NCBI GenBank assembly: GCA_017515355.1
Contig: JAFWGD010000167.1
Coordinates: 1 to 5,579 of the forward strand
DNA from: Coriobacteriales bacterium
GTDB lineage: Bacteria > Actinomycetota > Coriobacteriia > Coriobacteriales > CADBOM01
DNA length: 5,579 nucleotides
Direction of reading: 5' to 3'
Shown here: positions 1-5,579 of the stretch, in pieces
Layout of the letters: the number at the start of each line of letters is the position of its first letter
Position numbering within the stretch: position 1 is the first letter of the stretch
The notes under the pieces: generated by a model
Seen by the model: the letters and a program-made list of their open reading frames with translations, nothing else
Database searches by the model: none
What the model was told of the DNA's origin: nothing
Program-made: the position numbers and the translations under genes

Positions 1-1320
1 GAGTCCGGGCTGAGGGGCCGTGGAGGCGCTGGCTTCCCGACCGGCCGCAAGTGGCAGTTCACCAAGAACGCAGTCAGCCCCGATGGCATCAAATACGTTG
101 CATGTAACGCGGACGAGGGAGACCCGGGCGCGTTCATGGATCGCTCCGTCCTCGAGTCCGACCCGCACGCAGTGGTCGAGGCGATGGCGATCGCCGGCTT
201 CGCGATCGGCGCGAGCCAAGGCTACATCTACGTCCGCGCAGAGTACCCGATTGCGGTTCGCCGCCTGCAGATCGCAATCGATCAGGCCAAGGCAAAGGGC
301 CTGCTCGGAGAGAACATTCTCGGCACCGGTTTCTCGTTCGACCTCGGCCTGCGCCTTGGAGCCGGCGCGTTCGTCTGCGGCGAGGAGACCGCGCTGCTCA
401 CCTCGATCGAGGGTCACCGCGGAGAGCCGAGGTCGCGTCCTCCGTTCCCGGCCAACAAGGGACTCTTCGATGAGCCCACGGTTCTCAACAACGTTGAGAC
501 CTGGGCGAACATCACCTACATCATCAATAACGGCGCCGCTGCGTTCAAGGCAATCGGCACCGACGACACCACCGGCACCAAGGTCTTCGCCCTCGGCGGC
601 AAGATCAAGCAGGCCGGCTTGGTGGAGGTTGCGATGGGCACTCCGCTGCGCACGATCATCGAGCAGGTCGGCGGCGGCGTTCCCAATGGCAAGGAGTTCA
701 AGGCCGCCCAGACCGGCGGACCTTCCGGCGGATGCATTCCCGCCAAGCATCTCGACACCCCGATCGACTTCGGATCGCTCGGAGCGATCGGCTCGATGAT
801 GGGTTCGGGCGGCCTCATCGTCATGGACGAGGACAACTGCATGGTCGATATCGCGCGCTTCTTCCTCGACTTCGTCGTCGACGAGTCGTGCGGAAAGTGC
901 GTTCCGTGCAGAATCGGTACGAAGCGCCTCCTCGGCCTCCTCGACAAGATCATCGACGGCAAGGGCACTCCGGAAGACCTCGAGATCATCGAGGAGCTCT
1001 GCGCTCACCTCAAGACGAGCTCGCTTTGCGCCCTCGGCCAGACCGCGCCCAACCCGGTGCTCTCCACGCTCAAGCACTTCCGCAACGAGTACGAGGAGCA
1101 TGTCAACGACAAGCACTGCGGCGCTGGCGTCTGCAGGCAGCTGGTCACCTACACCATCGATCCGGAGATCTGCATCGGATGCACCGCTTGCGTCAGGAAT
1201 TGCCCGGTCTTCGCAATCGTGGGAGAGATCAAATCGCCCCACATCATCGATCAGCTCAAGTGCATTCACTGCGGTGCATGCATCGACACTTGCCGATTCG
1301 GCGCGATCTCCAAAGGTTAG
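1..1320 (+). CDS. hydB: NADH/FMN-binding subunit of multimeric [FeFe]-hydrogenase (NuoF/HydB/HndC family), 5'-partial
   Basis: This is the flavoprotein subunit that exchanges electrons between NAD(H) and the hydrogenase in a soluble cytoplasmic complex. The frame is open from base 1, giving 439 residues; numbering is from the window edge. Visible in order: the glycine-rich FMN/NADH loop GRGGAGFPTGRKW (6-18), NADEGDPGAF (36-45), GAFVCGEETAL (about 122-132), an SLB-like segment (about 193-247), the N3-type [4Fe-4S] site ESCGKCVPCRIGT with Cys297, 300, 303 and distal Cys343, and a C-terminal two-[4Fe-4S] ferredoxin domain (Cys391/394/397/401 and 421/424/427/431). Complex I NuoF lacks this last domain; HydB/HndC proteins have it. 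His372, Cys373 and Cys378 lie between the two cluster domains and could bind a metal (inference). Family members are about 600 residues, so roughly 160 N-terminal residues (thioredoxin-like domain and start) lie outside. The TAG stop abuts hydA, indicating one operon. Family identity is firm; bifurcating rather than simple NAD-linked activity is inferred. Confidence 0.95.
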   Translation, partial: ESGLRGRGGAGFPTGRKWQFTKNAVSPDGIKYVACNADEGDPGAFMDRSVLESDPHAVVEAMAIAGFAIGASQGYIYVRAEYPIAVRRLQIAIDQAKAKGLLGENILGTGFSFDLGLRLGAGAFVCGEETALLTSIEGHRGEPRSRPPFPANKGLFDEPTVLNNVETWANITYIINNGAAAFKAIGTDDTTGTKVFALGGKIKQAGLVEVAMGTPLRTIIEQVGGGVPNGKEFKAAQTGGPSGGCIPAKHLDTPIDFGSLGAIGSMMGSGGLIVMDEDNCMVDIARFFLDFVVDESCGKCVPCRIGTKRLLGLLDKIIDGKGTPEDLEIIEELCAHLKTSSLCALGQTAPNPVLSTLKHFRNEYEEHVNDKHCGAGVCRQLVTYTIDPEICIGCTACVRNCPVFAIVGEIKSPHIIDQLKCIHCGACIDTCRFGAISKG

Positions 1321-1325
1321 GTGAT
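1312..1325 (+). promoter_or_regulatory. Shine-Dalgarno region and stacked start codons of hydA
   Basis: AAAGG at 1312-1316 lies 7 bases before the ATG at 1324. A second SD-like stretch, AGGTGAT (1319-1325), overlaps the hydB stop codon and could serve the ATG at 1330. Four in-frame candidate starts follow each other: GTG 1321, ATG 1324, ATG 1327 and ATG 1330. The site lies inside the end of hydB, so hydA translation is probably coupled to termination of hydB. The exact start cannot be decided from sequence; the choice changes the protein by at most three residues. Confidence 0.6.
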
Positions 1326-3090
1326 GATGATGGCTGAGAACAACATGGTCAAAGTCACTATCGACGGCGTGGAGGTTTCAGTTCCCGCCGATTACAAGAT
1401 TATCGATGCGGCACGCGAGGCTGGCATCAAGATTCCCACTCTGTGCTACCTCAAGGGCATCAACGAGTTCGGCAGCTGCCGTATGTGCCTCGTAGAGGCC
1501 ACCGGTGCCCGCGGTCTCGTGGCCGCATGCGTCTATCCCGTCAGCGATGGCATGGTCGTCACGACCGACTCGCCGGCAATCCGCAAGTCTCGCCGCAACT
1601 CGCTCGAGCTCATCCTGTCCAACCATCGTCAGGAGTGCACGACCTGCGAGCGCAATGGCAACTGCGAGCTCAGGCAGCTCTGCGCGGACCTCGGCGTCGA
1701 TCACGTGCGCTACCAGATCGAGGATCTGAAGCCCCAGCTCGAGGAGAGCGCACCGCACCTCATCAGGGACAACAGCAAGTGCATCCTATGCCGCCGCTGC
1801 GTGGCAGTGTGCAGGAAGACCCAGCAGGTCGGCGTCCTCACGCCTGCGGATCGCGGCTTCGCGACCCATATCGAGCACGCGTTCGGGCGTGATATGGCCG
1901 AGGTCAACTGCGTCAACTGCGGACAGTGCATCGCAGCCTGCCCGACAGGCGCGCTCTCGCTCAAGAGCCAGACCAACCAGGTGCGCGAGGCCATCCAGGA
2001 CGAGGACAAGATCGTCATCGCGATCACCGCTCCTTCGGTCCGCGTCGGACTGGGCGATCGCTTCGGCGAGCCGCTCGGCGCCAACACCGAGGGCAAGATG
2101 GTCACCGCTCTCAAGCGCCTCGGATTCGACTACGTCTTCGATGTCGACTGGGCTGCCGACGTCACAATCATGGAGGAGGGCACAGAGCTCATCGATCGCA
2201 TCGTCAACGGCGGCACGATGCCGATGTTCACCTCCTGCTGCCCAGGTTGGATCAAGTATTGCGAGCACTATCACCACGACCTGCTCCCGAATCTCTCGAC
2301 CTGCCGCTCTCCGCAGCAGATGCATGGAGGGCTGATCAAGACCTACTGGGCCGAGAGGAACCACATCGATCCGAGCAAGATAGTCGTCGTCTCGATCATG
2401 CCCTGCACGGCCAAGAAGTTCGAGATCGAGCGTGAGGAGCAAAGGCTCGACAACGGCTGCATGCCCACAGACTTCTCGCTTACCACGCGCGAGCTCGCCG
2501 ACATGATCGTCGAGTCGGGCATGGTCTTCGACATGCTCAAGGACACGCCCTTCGACCCGATTATGGGCGAGTCCACCGGCGCTGCCGTCATATTCGGCGC
2601 ATCCGGTGGCGTCATGGAGGCTGCCCTGCGCACGGCAGCGGTCATCCTCGCCGGCCCCGAGGCCGACGTGCCGCTTATCTTCGAGGAGACCCGCGGACTC
2701 GAGGGCATCAAGGAGGCAACCTATCAGGTGGGGGAGACCACGCTCCGCATCGCGGTCGCGTCAGGCCTCAACAATGCCGAGAGGCTCATCCAGGCCATCA
2801 AGTCCGGCGAGGCGCATTACGATTTCGTCGAGATCATGACCTGCCCCGGCGGTTGCATCAACGGCGGCGGACAGCCCCAGCACTCCGCTTGGGAGAAGTC
2901 CATCAAGTCGATCCCTGCCGCTCGCATCAAGGGCACCTACAATATCGACGACAACATGCCTTTGCGCAGAAGCCTCGAAAACCCCGAGGTCAAGATGATG
3001 TACGACGAATACCTCGACAGGCCCAACAGCCACAATGCGCATCAGATCCTGCATTGCACCTACGTCGAGCGCGAGCTCTACAAGATTTAG
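1324..3090 (+). CDS. hydA: [FeFe]-hydrogenase catalytic subunit, group A (HydA/HndD type)
   Basis: Catalyses reversible 2H+ + 2e- to H2 in the cytoplasm as partner of the upstream NAD(H) subunit. The protein is 588 residues from ATG 1324. An N-terminal [2Fe-2S] domain carries Cys41, 52, 55, 69. A His-ligated [4Fe-4S] site follows (His101, Cys105, 108, 114), then a two-[4Fe-4S] ferredoxin domain (Cys153/156/159/163 and 196/199/202/206). The H-cluster domain has L1 TSCCPGW (303-309), L2 MPCTAKKFE (359-367) and L3 EIMTCPGGCINGGGQP (503-518), so ligands Cys306, 361, 507, 511 are present. The proton-relay residues known from Clostridium CpI are also present (Cys305, Glu285, Glu288, Ser325). The C-terminus (about 540-588) matches the small-subunit-like domain. 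There is no extra C-terminal [2Fe-2S] domain as in Thermotoga HydA; the length matches HndD-like enzymes of about 580 residues. Maturases HydE/F/G are not in the window. The start is uncertain: GTG 1321 and ATGs 1327 and 1330 are alternatives. Confidence 0.96.
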   Translation: MMMAENNMVKVTIDGVEVSVPADYKIIDAAREAGIKIPTLCYLKGINEFGSCRMCLVEATGARGLVAACVYPVSDGMVVTTDSPAIRKSRRNSLELILSNHRQECTTCERNGNCELRQLCADLGVDHVRYQIEDLKPQLEESAPHLIRDNSKCILCRRCVAVCRKTQQVGVLTPADRGFATHIEHAFGRDMAEVNCVNCGQCIAACPTGALSLKSQTNQVREAIQDEDKIVIAITAPSVRVGLGDRFGEPLGANTEGKMVTALKRLGFDYVFDVDWAADVTIMEEGTELIDRIVNGGTMPMFTSCCPGWIKYCEHYHHDLLPNLSTCRSPQQMHGGLIKTYWAERNHIDPSKIVVVSIMPCTAKKFEIEREEQRLDNGCMPTDFSLTTRELADMIVESGMVFDMLKDTPFDPIMGESTGAAVIFGASGGVMEAALRTAAVILAGPEADVPLIFEETRGLEGIKEATYQVGETTLRIAVASGLNNAERLIQAIKSGEAHYDFVEIMTCPGGCINGGGQPQHSAWEKSIKSIPAARIKGTYNIDDNMPLRRSLENPEVKMMYDEYLDRPNSHNAHQILHCTYVERELYKI

Positions 3091-3114
3091 GCCAATCGCC
3101 CATAGCGTTGAACC

Positions 3115-3151
3115 CTCTGCCCCTGCGCAATAGCGTGGGGGCAGAGCCTTT
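3115..3151 (+). terminator. Hairpin downstream of hydA, probable operon terminator
   Basis: The left arm CTCTGCCCCTGCGC (3115-3128) pairs with the right arm GCGTGGGGGCAGAG (3133-3146) around an AATA loop. This makes a continuous 14-bp stem with two adjacent G-U wobbles and no bulge. It starts 24 bases after the hydA stop. The tract after it is CCTTTCT, with only three consecutive T, so intrinsic termination may be inefficient. A role in protecting the mRNA 3' end or in partial read-through to pspA is an alternative. Confidence 0.65.
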
Positions 3152-3248
3152 CTGTCCGCATGGAGCGTCGAATCCAGAAGAAGCGACTGCCCTGGCAATC
3201 AGCCTGAAAAGCAACGGAAAGCATGAGAATTGGTTAAAAAAGATTCCA

Positions 3249-3267
3249 AACGCACGTCAACAGCGTT
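3249..3267. repeat. Short inverted repeat upstream of the pspA promoter
   Basis: AACGC (3249-3253) and GCGTT (3263-3267) are perfect inverted half-sites separated by 9 bases. They sit where the -35 region of the candidate pspA promoter would be. Location and symmetry suit an operator, but 5-bp arms can occur by chance and no regulator family is recognised. Confidence 0.2.
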
Positions 3268-3274
3268 CCGTGAG

Positions 3275-3283
3275 TGATAGAAT
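3275..3283 (+). promoter_or_regulatory. Candidate extended -10 promoter for pspA
   Basis: TGATAGAAT contains a TGn extension (3275-3277) directly before a good -10 hexamer, TAGAAT (3278-3283). No convincing -35 is seen 16-18 bases upstream, which is tolerated with an extended -10. Transcription would begin near 3290, giving a leader of about 37 bases. The surrounding 120 bases are clearly more AT-rich than the flanking genes, as expected of a promoter region. No sigma-54 (-24/-12) promoter of the proteobacterial psp type was seen. Confidence 0.45.
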
Positions 3284-3311
3284 CAAATCACCGTTAAACT
3301 GCCATCGATAT

Positions 3312-3317
3312 AAGGAG
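3312..3317 (+). promoter_or_regulatory. Ribosome binding site of pspA
   Basis: AAGGAG lies 9 bases before the ATG at 3327. An in-frame ATG at 3318 directly touches the SD and is too close to be used, so this site decides the start in favour of MAIFKRI, the usual PspA N-terminus. Confidence 0.8.
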
Positions 3318-3326
3318 ATGACTACT

Positions 3327-3992
3327 ATGGCAATTTTCAAGAGAATCAGTGACATCCTGAAGGCTAACATCAACGATCTCCTCGACAAGGCTGAAGACCC
3401 GGAGAAGATGGTCAAGCAGCTCATTCTCGAGATGGAGGATCAGGTTGACGTGGCAACTCAGGGCCTCGGCCAGGCGATGGCTAGCGAGAAGATCGCAAAG
3501 AGCCAGCTCGAGCAGGCCAAGGAGAACGTTCTCGATTGGGAGAACAAGGCAAAGGCAGCCCTCAAGCAGGGCAACGAGGATCTTGCTCGCAAGGCTCTCG
3601 ATTCGAAGGTCGGCGTCGAGAAGCAGGTCGCCGTATTCGAGCAGTCCTATCAGAAGATCGCCGAGCAGACCGCAAAGCTCCGCGACCAGGTCAGGGCTCT
3701 CAAGGCCAAGCTCGAGGAGGCACGCGCCCGCGAGAATCTGATCATTGCACGCGCACAGATGGCAGAGGCCACCGAGGGCGTTGCCCGCACGATCAGCTCC
3801 ACCTCCACCGATTCCGCATTCGCAAAGCTCGAGAAGATGGAGCAGAAGGTTGCCGAGAAGGAGGCAATCGCCGCTGCATTCACCGAGATCAACGCAGACG
3901 ACTATGCGCCTGTCGATGAATTCGCAATCGTCGAGCGCAACCATGCCGTCGAGGACGAGCTTGCACGTCTGAAGAGCGAGTTGGGTCTGTAA
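3327..3992 (+). CDS. pspA: PspA/IM30 (ESCRT-III-like) envelope stress protein
   Basis: A 221-residue member of the PspA/Vipp1/LiaH family. These proteins bind the inner face of the cytoplasmic membrane, assemble into rods or rings and counter membrane damage. The N-terminal amphipathic segment MAIFKRISDILKANINDLLD (1-20) is followed by the family signature EDPEKMVKQLILEME (23-37). Further conserved landmarks are GNEDLARKAL (82-91), RARENLIIARAQMAEA (133-148) and FAKLEKMEQKV (165-175). The long central part is charged and Ala/Glu/Lys/Gln-rich, typical of the coiled-coil hairpin. There is no signal peptide or membrane span, and the length is normal. The open frame continues upstream to about 2853, but that part overlaps hydA in another frame and is not coding; the SD at 3312-3317 fixes the start. 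The stop is one base from the next gene, so both are probably co-transcribed and translationally coupled. No pspBC, pspF or lia regulatory gene is in view. Confidence 0.94.
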   Translation: MAIFKRISDILKANINDLLDKAEDPEKMVKQLILEMEDQVDVATQGLGQAMASEKIAKSQLEQAKENVLDWENKAKAALKQGNEDLARKALDSKVGVEKQVAVFEQSYQKIAEQTAKLRDQVRALKAKLEEARARENLIIARAQMAEATEGVARTISSTSTDSAFAKLEKMEQKVAEKEAIAAAFTEINADDYAPVDEFAIVERNHAVEDELARLKSELGL

Positions 3993-3993
3993 C

Positions 3994-5196
3994 ATGGAAT
4001 ATGGCGCAATTATCCTCGGCATCGCCGTTGTCGTCATCGGCATCGTGATGCTAGTTAGAGGCAAGAAGCAATCAACATCCAGGATTGCAAGTGCAGACGA
4101 GAGCATCCAAGAGATGCGCTATATGAAGCCGACCAAGATCAAAGATGCAATCGAGATCTTGACCGAGCTAGGGGAGACTGCGCCCGGTTACAAGCATTAC
4201 GTCGAGCTCATCGGAACCACGGGTTCTGACAATCCCGCGGAGGGTCCGTTCTCGGGCAAGCAGGTGGCCTTCTACGATGCCACGTGCTATGAGATCGTCG
4301 CCACCGACGGAATGGGCACTGAGGAGAACGTCGCCTCGCACGAGAGATCCGTCGACCAGTTCTACATCACGGATGGCTCCTGCGACGCCAAGGTCTACAT
4401 CGACCTCGCGAGCATCGGCGGCGAAGTTAAGCTGCTCAGCATGTACGACAGGATCGAGGATCCCAACTCGGACATCTCTCAGAGGCTCTACACGGGTTCG
4501 AGGCGCACTTCTTCCGGCGCCCTCTTCTGCGTTGCCGAGCAGCCGAGTTGGACCTCCTCCTTCGTTCAGATGGTCAACTCGCTTTCCAACAGGGCTTATG
4601 TGGCGCTGATGAGCATCATGCCCAAGGCCCCCGCTCCCGCGCTTGCGCTTGCAGGCATTGGCGGCGGCAGGATCGACGACGATGAGCTCGGCAGCAACGT
4701 CATGTTCGCGCAGAGACCTCCCGCTGGCTTCGGTGGCGGTCGTCGCCCCACCGGCGGCTTTGGCGGCGGACGTCCCCCGCAGGGCTTCGGCGGCTTCGGC
4801 GTTCCGCGTGGCGGCTCCGATCCTCTCACCGGCATGCTGCTTGGCATGGCGCTCTCTGGAATCCTCCAGCAGGCTGCAAATCATGAGAACGTCTCGTTCG
4901 ATCGCTTCAGGGGATACCATCTCGTCGAGATCGGAATTCCGCTGAACTACCAGGTCTTCATGATCGGAGAGCTGCGCGAGGTTGGTGGAAGGTTCATCCT
5001 CTCGAAGGCAACTGGCGATAAGGCCGATGCATCCTACTTCTCCACCAGACCGGAGGAGGATGTCATCGCCGATAAGAGGGCGAAGGCTGCGATGAACAAC
5101 AGGGGATGCGCCGTTGGACTCATCGTCTTCGGAATCCTTCTGGCGGCGTTCGGGCTCTACACCCTTCTCAGCACCCCATATTACTGGGGCTGGTAA
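3994..5196 (+). CDS. Two-TM membrane protein with split GIDE/BAM (MUL1-like) domain
   Basis: A 400-residue membrane protein. A transmembrane helix lies at about 4-22, followed by the basic stretch RGKK. Residues about 66-150 resemble the first half of the GIDE domain of mitochondrial MUL1: VELIGTTG, then EGPFSGKQVAFYD, then QFYITDG with KVYIDL. Residues about 300-362 resemble the second half: YHLVEIGIPLNYQVFMIGELREVGGRFIL, given here in two overlapping parts, YHLVEIGIPLNYQ (308-320) and QVFMIGELREVGGRFIL (320-336), ending in a basic linker. A second transmembrane helix lies at about 372-392. Between the halves sits an insert (about 205-298) with a Gly/Phe/Pro/Arg tract (241-274) and a hydrophobic stretch at 279-291. 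There is no RING finger, so no ubiquitin-ligase activity is implied. It begins one base after pspA with no strong SD of its own, which suggests coupling and a shared role at the membrane. The GIDE assignment is from pattern recognition, not a profile search; the molecular function is unknown. Confidence 0.8.
   Translation: MEYGAIILGIAVVVIGIVMLVRGKKQSTSRIASADESIQEMRYMKPTKIKDAIEILTELGETAPGYKHYVELIGTTGSDNPAEGPFSGKQVAFYDATCYEIVATDGMGTEENVASHERSVDQFYITDGSCDAKVYIDLASIGGEVKLLSMYDRIEDPNSDISQRLYTGSRRTSSGALFCVAEQPSWTSSFVQMVNSLSNRAYVALMSIMPKAPAPALALAGIGGGRIDDDELGSNVMFAQRPPAGFGGGRRPTGGFGGGRPPQGFGGFGVPRGGSDPLTGMLLGMALSGILQQAANHENVSFDRFRGYHLVEIGIPLNYQVFMIGELREVGGRFILSKATGDKADASYFSTRPEEDVIADKRAKAAMNNRGCAVGLIVFGILLAAFGLYTLLSTPYYWGW
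4714..4815 (+). repeat. Low-complexity Gly/Phe/Pro/Arg tract inside the GIDE protein
   Basis: Codons 241-274 encode near-repeats of a 9-10-residue unit: RPPAGFGGGR, RPTGGFGGGR, PPQGFGGFG. The DNA is correspondingly repetitive, with recurring GGCTTCGG, GGCTTTGG and GGCGGT/GGCGGA elements. The translation is positively charged, aromatic-spaced and predicted disordered. Such tracts can be variable linkers or can drive self-association. Confidence 0.8.
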
Positions 5197-5227
5197 TCGC
5201 TGCACAGCGCTTAGCTGCTTGCAATCG

Positions 5228-5265
5228 AAACGGCCGATGCGCGATTCGCGTGTCGGCCGTTTTTT
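5228..5265 (+). terminator. Rho-independent terminator of the pspA-GIDE unit
   Basis: AAACGGCCGA (5228-5237) pairs with TCGGCCGTTT (5253-5262). An inner stem, CGCG-ATT-CGCG (5240-5250), continues the hairpin after a two-base TG/TG mismatch. The T run 5260-5265 forms the U-tract. It begins 31 bases after the GIDE-gene stop and is a textbook intrinsic terminator. Confidence 0.9.
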
Positions 5266-5295
5266 CTGCGCGCGCGCCTTTGGATGGCGCAACGA

Positions 5296-5304
5296 TGATA
5301 TAGT
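5296..5304 (+). promoter_or_regulatory. Candidate extended -10 promoter for the TPR gene
   Basis: TGATATAGT has a TGn extension and the -10 hexamer TATAGT (5299-5304). No good -35 is visible; the region before it is GC-rich. Transcription would start near 5311, leaving a leader of about 30 bases. It resembles the pspA promoter candidate, TGATAGAAT. Its position just after a strong terminator supports an independent transcription start. Confidence 0.45.
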
Positions 5305-5328
5305 TTATCCATGCGCAATTCCCAGATG

Positions 5329-5335
5329 AAAGGGG
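5329..5335 (+). promoter_or_regulatory. Ribosome binding site of the TPR gene
   Basis: AAAGGGG lies 5 bases before the ATG at 5341. It is purine-rich and well placed, and it supports this start over the internal in-frame ATG at 5386. Confidence 0.7.
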
Positions 5336-5340
5336 CATTA

Positions 5341-5579
5341 ATGGCAAATATCGTTGAGAGAATAGACGAAGCTTACGGAAACGGCATGGAGTATGCCGAG
5401 AAATTCATGCTCGAGGCACGCGCAGAGTGCATCGAAAAGGGCGAGGAGGGCCTTTCGGACCTGATTTCCGTCTGCAACGAGCTCGGAGCGCTCTATCGTG
5501 AGCAGAGCCGCTTCCATGAGTCGATCGAGAACTTCACCATGGCATACGAGGGCCTCGTGGCAGTGTGCGGCACCCACGC
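5341..5579 (+). CDS. Tetratricopeptide-repeat protein, 3'-partial
   Basis: An open frame begins at ATG 5341 and runs off the window after 79 codons plus two bases, beginning MANIVERIDEAYGNGMEYAE. No signal peptide or membrane segment is seen, so it is probably cytoplasmic. Residues about 39-72 form one TPR: LGALYREQSRFHESIENF (48-65) carries the LG, Y, small-residue and F positions of the repeat, with Ala68 at the conserved alanine position. The following GLVAVCGTH (71-79) resembles the linker between repeats of the kinesin-light-chain-like TPR_12 class, where a G-x-x-H element is common. More repeats are therefore expected downstream. The first 38 residues are acidic and helical but not assignable. 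TPRs mediate protein-protein contacts; the partner and process cannot be named. It has its own promoter candidate and follows a terminator, so it is probably not part of the pspA unit. Confidence 0.75.
   Translation, partial: MANIVERIDEAYGNGMEYAEKFMLEARAECIEKGEEGLSDLISVCNELGALYREQSRFHESIENFTMAYEGLVAVCGTH

Noticed and set aside
20..799. Long Arg/Ser/Pro-rich frame overlapping hydB
   Set aside because: An out-of-frame shadow of hydB with GC-driven composition; the hydB frame carries all conserved motifs.
3160..3207. Possible 15-codon peptide in the hydA-pspA gap, beginning MERRIQ
   Set aside because: No Shine-Dalgarno site precedes it and it begins only 14 bases after the terminator hairpin; chance occurrence is likely.
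2853..3326. Upstream open frame joined to pspA, suggesting a longer fused protein
   Set aside because: The extra part overlaps hydA in a different frame, then crosses the terminator hairpin and promoter region. The family-standard start MAIFKRI has a good SD 9 bases before it.
3294..4106. 270-codon minus-strand frame, leucine-rich, opposite pspA
   Set aside because: The leucine and cysteine richness is the antisense image of GAG/AAG/GCA codons in the PspA coiled coil. It has no credible start context and covers the pspA promoter and RBS.
3994..5196. Ubiquitin-ligase activity for the MUL1-like protein
   Set aside because: There is no RING finger: no Cys/His zinc-binding series follows the second transmembrane helix, and the protein ends eight residues after it.
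5267..5278. Alternating CG run that could form Z-DNA
   Set aside because: Only about eleven bases long and in a GC-rich background directly after a terminator; no support for function.
4168..5292. 374-codon open frame on the minus strand opposite the GIDE-protein gene
   Set aside because: It runs across the terminator, resembles no family I know, and its composition is that of a mirror frame of a GC-rich gene. The + strand product has clear domain and membrane features.

Overview
The window holds two complete operon ends and the start of a third unit, all on the + strand. It is GC-rich (about 60% by eye) and strongly favours GAG, AAG, ATC and CTC codons. It encodes an oxygen-sensitive multi-cluster [FeFe]-hydrogenase next to a PspA-type envelope-stress gene. 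This fits a strict anaerobe with a high-GC genome. A Coriobacteriia-type actinomycete is my best guess, but it rests on composition and gene content only, and a high-GC clostridial relative is possible.

Region 1 (1-3090) is the end of a hydrogenase operon. A NuoF-like NADH/FMN subunit (HydB/HndC type, cut off at its 5' end by the window) is followed directly by the catalytic subunit HydA/HndD with all H-cluster and accessory-cluster ligands intact. Together they form the NAD(H)-linked core of a multimeric, probably electron-bifurcating, hydrogenase. This class couples NADH and reduced ferredoxin to H2 formation or uptake. The NuoE-like subunit (HydC/HndA) would be expected upstream, outside the window. 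A 14-bp GC-rich hairpin follows hydA.

Region 2 (3091-3326) is a 236-base intergenic stretch that becomes AT-rich towards its 3' end. It holds the hydrogenase-operon hairpin, a small inverted repeat, a candidate extended -10 promoter and a good Shine-Dalgarno site for the next gene.

Region 3 (3327-5265) is a two-gene unit. A canonical PspA/IM30/ESCRT-III-like coiled-coil protein is separated by a single base from a membrane protein with two terminal transmembrane helices and a split GIDE (BAM)-type domain. That is the topology of the mitochondrial E3 ligase MUL1 without its RING finger. A Gly/Phe/Pro/Arg-rich low-complexity insert sits inside this domain. A strong intrinsic terminator closes the unit. 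This pair is the most interesting content of the window: a candidate membrane-surveillance or remodelling module.

Region 4 (5266-5579) has a candidate extended -10 promoter, an SD site and the first 79 codons of a tetratricopeptide-repeat protein that runs off the window.

I saw no tRNA, rRNA, CRISPR array, insertion sequence or prophage signal.
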